Notes under the pieces: model-generated
Databases searched by the model: none
The model's input: the letters and a program-made list of their open reading frames with translations, nothing else
What the model was told of the DNA's origin: nothing
Assembly (NCBI RefSeq): GCF_000257645.1
Contig: NZ_AJHJ01000029.1
Span: 1 to 57,391 of the forward strand
DNA length: 57,391 nucleotides
Source: Serratia sp. M24T3
GTDB lineage: Bacteria > Pseudomonadota > Gammaproteobacteria > Enterobacterales > Enterobacteriaceae
Direction: 5' to 3'
Shown here: positions 51,939 to 57,391 of the stretch, piece by piece
Layout of the letters: every line of letters begins with the position of its first letter
How positions within the stretch are numbered: position 1 is the stretch's first letter
Program-made: the position numbers and the translations under genes

Positions 51939-53177
51939 ATGACTGTGACTAATCAATTTGCTGCGCACGTTGGTCTGGACTGGGCGGATAAAAAACACGA
52001 TGTCTGTGTTCAGTTTAAAAACGGTGAACGCGTATTCGATGTGATTGAACATACAGCAGAAGCGCTTGATGCCTGGCTTACTGAGTTACACCAGAAAGTA
52101 AAAGGCAGAATCGCCATAGCTCTCGAGCTGAAGAAGGGCCCCGTGGTATATGCTCTTCAAAAATACCCCTTTATCACCGTTTTCCCCGTCCACGCTTTGT
52201 CCCTGGCTCGTTACCGGCAAGCCTTCTCGCCCAGCGGCGCTAAAGATGACCCGCAGGATGCAGAGCTGGCATTAGAGTTAATGCTGCGTTATCCCCAAAA
52301 GATAAAAGCTATTGAACCCGACAATGCGGATATTCGCTTACTTCAGCAACTGGTTGAGCAACGTCGTCAGTTGGTTGAAGACAAACGCCGCTTTGTGAAT
52401 CGGCTCATCAACACGCTTAAACAGTATTATCCTCAGCCACTGGAGTGGTTCTCACATCGGGGTAGCTTACTGTTGTGTGAGTTGATTATCCGGTGGCCCA
52501 GTCTGCAACAACTGAAACGAGCCAGGCGCGACACGATCCGAAATTTTCTGAATGCCTGAGGTGGCCGCGCAATGGCCCTTACCGAGCAACGTGTTGCGAG
52601 TATTGATAATGCGATCCCATTGACGACAGACCCGAGTGTTATAGAGGCTAATGCTTTGATGGCAACCGCACTGGCGACACAAATTAAAGTCGTGAGTGAA
52701 ATCATTAAAACCTATGACGAACGAATCGAAACGCTGTTTGACACGTTACCAGATGCGGGGCTGTTCAAATCACTTCCGGGCATGGGGCCGTGTATGGGCC
52801 CACGGATGCTTGCTGCACTTGGTGATAACCGTGACCGGTTTAACAGCGCTGAAGAAATTCAAAACTATGCAGGTATTGCGCCGGTGACAGAACGAAGTGG
52901 CCAGAAATCCTGGGTTCACTGGCGATGGCAATGTGCCAAGTTTGTCAGGCAGACCTTTGTTGAATGGGCGGCCAAGACGGTTAACTCATCATACTGGGCC
53001 AAACTGTATTATCAGAGCCTTAGAGAAAAAGGTAAATCACATCAATCAGCCATCCGGGCTCTGGCGTTTAAATGGATAAGGATCATTTACCGCTGCTGGA
53101 AGACCAGAACCCAGTACAACGAAGCAAAATATTTACTGGCACTTGAAGCGCGACACTCGCCCTTGTTGAAGCCATAA
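51939..53177 (+). pseudogene. IS110-family transposase with in-frame opal codon
   Basis: From the ATG at 51939 (AAAAAGGAG upstream) one frame encodes MTVTNQFAAHVGLDWADKKH with the first Asp of the RuvC-like DEDD site, Glu in IALELKKGPVV, and Asp residues in AKDDPQDAELAL. TGA at 52557-52559 follows RNFLNA; the same frame continues GGRAMALTEQRVASIDNA to the stop at 53177, including LFKSLPGMGPCMGPRMLAAL and the serine domain NYAGIAPVTERSGQ. The total is about 412 residues, longer than usual. It is inactive unless the stop is read through. Confidence 0.88.
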
Positions 53178-53393
53178 AAAGCTTGTCGAATGTCTCAGGG
53201 CGTGAAGCGGAAGTTGAATCTGAAAGAGGAACTGGTCAGAGTTAGCTATTTTCCGAATGGGGTATCCCCCCCTCAGGGTGATATCGTTTTAACAGGAGAA
53301 AATCTGACATCAATTAAATGACGGTGATATCCGATTGGCTTATCCTCATTGTATAGCATCAACTGATTAAGAATATTACTGTAGGAAACCTAT

Positions 53394-54206
53394 ATGAATG
53401 AACTCAGTGTTGTGAGCGGCAAATTGCAGCTTTTATCCATCATTGGAGATCCGATAGTTCAGGTAAGCGCGCCGCTTATGATAAACGCAGCCCTTCATAG
53501 AGAAAAAATTCCCGACGTGCTGATGGTTCCGCTACATGTTGACCCCACCGGTCTAGAAAATGTACTTAATGGCCTAAAGTCTATACAGAATTTTCGGGGG
53601 GCTATTATAACAATGCCCCACAAGCAACAGACGCTTTCCTTTCTTGATTCAGCCAGTGAAACTGCGACAGCGGTTGGGGGGTGTAACGTTATCAGAAGAG
53701 ACAGCAAGGGAATGTTGTACGGCGATATGCTTGACGGTGAAGGGTTTGCAGTGAGTCTTCTGGACCGGGGGATCAATATTGAAGGAAGTCAGGTTTATCT
53801 GGCAGGTACAGGTGGCGCTGGCTCAGCCATCGCACACGCCATTGCAAAGCGGAAACCTTCTGAACTGACCATATACAACCGGACTCAGGAAAAATCAATT
53901 GCACTGATTAATAAGCTCTCTGTTCTTTTCCCGCAGATAAAGATTAAGGCCGGCACTAGCGTTCCGGAACAGGTTAATATTGCAATCAATGCAACATCTT
54001 TGGGGATGGGGGAAAACACTGATTTGCCTTTCTCTGTTGAAAAGCTCGGGCCAAGAACGCTTGTATGCGACATCGTAATTTTTCCTGAAAAAACCCGCCT
54101 TCTCAGTCTGGCCAAACATAAGAAACTCCCCATTCACTCCGGCAGAGCAATGCTTAGTGCTCAGGTTAAGTTGATGCTAAATTTTATGCTTCGTCCGGAA
54201 AATTAA
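53394..54206 (+). CDS. Shikimate-dehydrogenase-like protein, altered substrate site
   Basis: A 270-residue AroE-fold protein. The catalytic Lys is kept in ITMPHKQQ and the Asp in YGDMLDGEGF. The nucleotide motif is LAGTGGAGSAIAHAIAKR, with NRT as the NADP-type hint. The shikimate carboxylate-binding serines (SKSP in AroE) are replaced (IVQVSAPLMINAAL), and the NTDG signature is MLDG. It therefore probably acts on a different polyol acid or keto acid, like other SDH-like paralogues. No operon partner follows on the same strand. It is cytoplasmic. Confidence 0.85.
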   Translation: MNELSVVSGKLQLLSIIGDPIVQVSAPLMINAALHREKIPDVLMVPLHVDPTGLENVLNGLKSIQNFRGAIITMPHKQQTLSFLDSASETATAVGGCNVIRRDSKGMLYGDMLDGEGFAVSLLDRGINIEGSQVYLAGTGGAGSAIAHAIAKRKPSELTIYNRTQEKSIALINKLSVLFPQIKIKAGTSVPEQVNIAINATSLGMGENTDLPFSVEKLGPRTLVCDIVIFPEKTRLLSLAKHKKLPIHSGRAMLSAQVKLMLNFMLRPEN

Positions 54207-54325
54207 TGCGTTCTCAGATTTATAGACGTCCGAGTCAGGCACGGAACTCCCTATGCAAAGGTTCTAGGGCAGCTATGAGCGAGGAGTAGACTTAACATTC
54301 TGTTGTGTTAAGCAACTGGGCCGGT

Positions 54326-54904
54326 TCAGAAATTAGGTCGAAGAGACCAAGGAACTGTGGTACCTATGATATTGACCGTTATATCATTCTTTAATGCAAC
54401 GTTTATACCATCAGATATTTCAAAATTGGATAACCATCTTGAGTTATTTAAATTAAATCTACTATCTATAACAAAGCCTAATATGATTATTTTGTATTCA
54501 ATGTTGGGATGATTTTTACGGAAAAAAGATAATCTATGACTAATTTCCTCTGGCTTTGACGGATCTGCTAAAGAACTTCCAACAACATGCCAAAGTGAAT
54601 TCTTAGTGAATTCAACAGCGACCAAACAGACATTTATTTCTGATGGCTCATGCACCCAGCATAAAGAAAAATCGAAAAATCCGATATTTTCAGTATGATT
54701 TTTTAATTGGATCTTAAGATTGTCAATGTCGTGATAATCACACGATAGATGATGAAGATTTTTTGTACCTAAAACCTCAATCAGTTTGCGGAACTTTTGG
54801 TCCCCGCGGGATACAATGGAAACAATATTTCCATTTTTAATCAATTCCTTAACTACCCCTGACAACATCCCGGTCCCACCTACAACAAGGTAATGTGAAG
54901 TCAT
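54326..54904 (-). CDS. Short-chain dehydrogenase-like NAD(P)-binding protein
   Basis: A 192-residue Rossmann protein with the dinucleotide motif YLVVGGTGMLSGVVKEL at the start and a sugar/nucleotide-contact SRGDQ after strand 2. It lacks the usual Tyr-x-x-x-Lys catalytic pair at a recognisable place (the region WHVVGSSLADPSKPEE stands there), so it may be a binding or atypical reductase. The AT-rich sequence (about 38% GC) stands out from both neighbours and suggests separate acquisition. It is 170 bp from the RidD-type deaminase gene start region and on the same strand. Confidence 0.75.
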   Translation of the reverse strand: MTSHYLVVGGTGMLSGVVKELIKNGNIVSIVSRGDQKFRKLIEVLGTKNLHHLSCDYHDIDNLKIQLKNHTENIGFFDFSLCWVHEPSEINVCLVAVEFTKNSLWHVVGSSLADPSKPEEISHRLSFFRKNHPNIEYKIIILGFVIDSRFNLNNSRWLSNFEISDGINVALKNDITVNIIGTTVPWSLRPNF

Positions 54905-55076
54905 AATGCGTTCTTCCTTTCCTGATTTAGTGACCTGCTCCCCAATAATTAATACAGTGCGATTTTAGCAATGTCTGCTCCTGGCACACAACTGCCAGTA
55001 CAGTTAACCGGCTGCGAAGAGCTAAAAGCAGAGAGGTCTTATCAGAAGAATTGGCGAGGAGCTGCATGCTTGCCGG

Positions 55077-55508
55077 TCATGATTGAATCAAATATTGGGA
55101 TAGAAAACTCTCCACTTCTTGTTTTCCAATGCCCAACGTGAAGCTGATGCCTGCATTTTCTAACATATTGAGCCCCTCTCCCCTATTCCCTGGGTGCGGG
55201 TCTTCTATTGCAACATAGACGTGTAGAGGCTTTAGCTCTGCGAGCGTTAAAGCGCAAGAGGGGGTTCTGCCTTGAAAAGAGCAGGGTTCAAGAGTGACAA
55301 AAATTTCACATTCATCAATAGGCAGCGTGAGTCTAGAGATGGCGTCTATTTCGGCATGGTGATGGCCTGGAGAACGCGTAAAACCTTTGGAAACGATGTC
55401 TCCGTTATGGACAATCACGCAACCTACCGGTGGATTTGGCCTGCATTCAGGTAATGCCAGCCGGGAGTATTCCAGCGCCAACATCATAAACTGCAGCTTT
55501 TCTTCCAT
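55077..55508 (-). CDS. RibD-type pyrimidine deaminase, stand-alone domain
   Basis: A 143-residue cytidine-deaminase-fold protein equal to the N-terminal domain of RibD. The zinc site is HHAEIDAI and EPCSFQGRTPSC. RPNPPVGCVIVHNGDIVSKG and HPGNRGEGLNMLENAGI are RibD-like substrate blocks. The reductase domain of RibD is absent. In riboflavin synthesis this domain deaminates the diaminopyrimidine phosphate; stand-alone forms also occur in secondary metabolism, for example toxoflavin-type pathways. The SDR gene downstream on the same strand could be a functional partner. Confidence 0.88.
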   Translation of the reverse strand: MEEKLQFMMLALEYSRLALPECRPNPPVGCVIVHNGDIVSKGFTRSPGHHHAEIDAISRLTLPIDECEIFVTLEPCSFQGRTPSCALTLAELKPLHVYVAIEDPHPGNRGEGLNMLENAGISFTLGIGKQEVESFLSQYLIQS

Positions 55509-55791
55509 AACGCCTTAACCTGATATTATTCGTTTTAGGCCTATAATTTGAGGCGTAAGCCCTAAATGTCCACTAATTTAGCAGAGTAAAGTAATAAATC
55601 TCAGACGTCTGGCCCCTGGATATCCAACCTTTTGTCGCTAGTATTTTCGATCAGTTCGCAAGGAAAACCGTCCACTAAGAGCGAAGGGCTGGCCTTACGC
55701 ATCCATACTAACATTAGCTCTAAGCAGTCGGAATTGAACTTAGCGATTCATTGCGATCTTGTTCTCCACACAATAATTATACGAGGTCTTT

Positions 55792-56529
55792 ATGCTGATA
55801 GCGCAGGTTTCAGACATTCACGCCTCACCCGAAAATGATCATCTGTTTCGGTTTGACCAGGTACTAAATTGGCTTATGCATCTGAAACCGGATGTACTGG
55901 TACTTACCGGTGATCTAACGGATGGGCATTGGCAGGAAGGTTATAAACTTATAGCCGACCGCCTGAATCAGCAAAATTATCCCTCGTTGATCCTGCCAGG
56001 TAACTCAGACGACCGCACTATGATGCGTTCTGTTTGGGATGAGAACAGATGGGCGCACGATGCCCAAGGAGAGGCTTTGCACTTTGTCCATGACACAGGA
56101 GGCATTCGCCTGATTGGTCTGGATTCGACGATTGATTATAAGGATTACGGCAGTGTGGCTGACCATCTGGAATGGTTAGATAGTCAACTTAGCGACGCAG
56201 GCAGCCCTCAGTCATTGCTGTTTCTGCACCATCACGTATTTGCATCTGGCATACCAACGCTAGACGAAACGATGTGCAGAGGTCTACCTGAGATGGAAGA
56301 TTTGATTAGATGCGCCCCGGGCAGACTACTCGCCATTTCTACAGGCCATGTCCACAGACCTATAGCTGGTACGTTTGCGGGCATACCTGCCTACATTTGT
56401 GGCTCCGTCTGCCCGGCTAATCCTGTCTGGTTTGGAACAGTAAACGTTCCTCCTGCGAATGACCCGCCAGCATTGGTGATTCACCGCTACGTCAGTAACT
56501 CTCTTACCAGTCACCACGTTTGCGTTTAA
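55792..56529 (+). CDS. CpdA-like calcineurin-type phosphodiesterase
   Basis: A 245-residue metallophosphoesterase. The dinuclear metal motifs are all present: VSDIHAS, LTGDLTDGHW, LPGNSDDR (in place of the usual GNHD), FLHHHVF and STGHVHRP. The size and motif spacing match CpdA (Icc), which hydrolyses cyclic AMP. The GNSD variation occurs in other class III enzymes. A plasmid-borne copy could lower cAMP levels of the host or act on another phosphodiester. It is cytoplasmic. Confidence 0.88.
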   Translation: MLIAQVSDIHASPENDHLFRFDQVLNWLMHLKPDVLVLTGDLTDGHWQEGYKLIADRLNQQNYPSLILPGNSDDRTMMRSVWDENRWAHDAQGEALHFVHDTGGIRLIGLDSTIDYKDYGSVADHLEWLDSQLSDAGSPQSLLFLHHHVFASGIPTLDETMCRGLPEMEDLIRCAPGRLLAISTGHVHRPIAGTFAGIPAYICGSVCPANPVWFGTVNVPPANDPPALVIHRYVSNSLTSHHVCV

Positions 56530-56655
56530 CTGGCATTCAGAAAATGCCTCGGTCTCATAGAGAACGACTTGATCCCCAGTGATTAACGCATAATGCTGCG
56601 AGGGCACAATGTCCGTTTCTGGCACATAGCAGACCGTCCAGTTGAGAACTCAGGG

Positions 56656-57234
56656 TCATTGCTGCCCTGCCTTCACCCGAAGTATGGTTTGTCGGGTGGT
56701 ATTAAATTCCCGCGCAATGGCGCTGATACTGATCCCGGCATTAATCCGTATAATCACTCTACATTGTTGTTCTTCATTTAGTACTGAAGGGCGTCCAAAC
56801 CTCTTTCCAGCTGCTTTTGCTCGCGCAATACCAGAGTGTGTACGCTCAAGCAGCAAATCTCGTTCAAATTCCGCCACAGCAGAGATGACCTGCATGGTCA
56901 TTTTTCCTGCCGGGCTGGTCAGATCCACTCCGCCGAGAGCGAGACAGTGAACGCGAATATCTGAAGCAGCCAGCTGTTCTACCGTTTTTCTGATATCCAT
57001 CGCATTGCGCCCCAGTCGGTCTAGTTTGGTAACAATCAGCACATCGCCATTTTCCATCCGGTCGAGCAGTTTAGAAAAACCCGGCCGCTCACTGGCGGCA
57101 ACTGAGCCGCTGATGTGTTCTTCAATCAGTCGCTGAGATTTAACAGCGAAACCAGCCGTCTCAATTTCTCTTCGCTGATTTTCGGTTGCCTGCTCCAGGG
57201 TAGAGACACGACAGTAGGCAAAAACACGTGACAT
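56656..57234 (-). CDS. Serine resolvase/invertase
   Basis: From the ATG at 57234 the protein has 192 residues, with the catalytic Ser11 in [11 protein letters not shown], the conserved [12 protein letters not shown] and the C-terminal helix-turn-helix [20 protein letters not shown]. It groups with Tn3-type TnpR/Pin-like enzymes but differs clearly from the TnpR at 35878. Upstream, four copies of TGTACGA at 57247-57330 could be its crossover or operator sites. No transposase gene for it is in the window. Confidence 0.93.
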   Translation of the reverse strand: MSRVFAYCRVSTLEQATENQRREIETAGFAVKSQRLIEEHISGSVAASERPGFSKLLDRMENGDVLIVTKLDRLGRNAMDIRKTVEQLAASDIRVHCLALGGVDLTSPAGKMTMQVISAVAEFERDLLLERTHSGIARAKAAGKRFGRPSVLNEEQQCRVIIRINAGISISAIAREFNTTRQTILRVKAGQQ

Positions 57235-57246
57235 AGTGATATTTTC

Positions 57247-57330
57247 TGTACGAAAAGGATGTACGAATAATAGCGCATGTACGATAGTAATTTCACTTAC
57301 TTTCGGACAGTATTGATAATAGGTGTACGA
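57247..57330. promoter_or_regulatory. Four TGTACGA motifs upstream of the resolvase
   Basis: TGTACGA occurs at 57247-57253, 57260-57266, 57278-57284 and 57324-57330, all in the same orientation. They lie just upstream of the resolvase start and may be its res half-sites or operators. No such cluster was noticed elsewhere in the window. Confidence 0.5.
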
Positions 57331-57391
57331 AACCGACCTGTTGCGGACATAGCCCAAATGTCGCAAATCGCAGCTTCGCTCCCATTAGGCC

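Larger units (their letters stand above)
51691..53280 (+). mobile_element. IS110-family element (approximate limits)
   Basis: IS110 elements lack terminal inverted repeats, so the limits are approximate. A noncoding stretch of about 240 bp precedes a broken transposase gene, and a short 3' tail follows. The long 5' noncoding side fits the IS110 group rather than IS1111. The element lies in the intergenic region between the XRE gene and the shikimate-dehydrogenase-like gene. Confidence 0.7.

Overview
The window looks like part of a large accessory plasmid from an Enterobacterales host, plausibly Pantoea, Erwinia, Rahnella or Enterobacter; the genus cannot be fixed from the sequence. The reasons are an MOBP relaxase with an oriT, two partition systems side by side, a ResD-type recombinase, an MqsRA toxin-antitoxin pair, and a dense set of enterobacterial insertion sequences (IS903-like, IS1-like, IS26/IS6-like, IS3, IS4, IS110) plus a Tn3 relative. 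I found no replication initiator, no type IV secretion genes and no coupling protein, so the backbone is incomplete here and looks mobilizable rather than self-transmissible.

Layout. 1-1.5 kb: IS903-like element in an IS1 remnant. 1.5-9.7 kb: eight-gene minus-strand operon joining a sulfonate/taurine-type ABC importer to a DUF4862 protein, a Gfo/Idh oxidoreductase, a ManD/RspA-type dehydratase, an SseA-like sulfurtransferase and an iron-type alcohol dehydrogenase. 9.9-13.6 kb: IS26 and IS1 fragments, then a GC-rich foreign island (MATE pseudogene, quinone-oxidoreductase-like enzyme, divergent TetR regulator with twin operators). 13.6-19.9 kb: IS6, IS3 and IS903 fragments around an alpha/beta hydrolase, an MBL-fold hydrolase and a LysR gene, ending in an intact IS3-family element. 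20.1-31.1 kb: PaiB-like protein, LysR regulator and a nine-gene operon that resembles the Rut pyrimidine pathway but uses a BMP-type nucleoside ABC importer. 31.3-37.9 kb: broken IS4 element and a Tn3 sibling carrying mccF where Tn3 carries bla. 37.9-45.7 kb: plasmid backbone (HTH regulator, relaxase and MobB-like protein, oriT, MobC-like and DUF932 pseudogenes, DUF5983-like protein, mqsRA, small HTH genes). 46-50.1 kb: parMR locus with parM split by IS6-family elements, two inverted arrays of an 8-bp repeat, an intact parA/parG-like pair and a broken resD. 50.1-53.2 kb: IS1-like element, small XRE gene, IS110 element. 53.4-57.4 kb: shikimate-dehydrogenase-like protein, SDR, RibD-type deaminase, CpdA-like phosphodiesterase, serine resolvase.

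How it fits together. Two metabolic operons, each pairing an ABC importer with its own catabolic enzymes, give the plasmid nutrient-scavenging capacity; the Rut-like one is the best candidate for an undescribed pathway. Stability now probably depends on ParA/ParG and MqsRA, because parM and resD are both broken. Genes in several unrelated families are interrupted by a single in-frame stop codon while the surrounding frame stays intact, which is treated as a separate finding.
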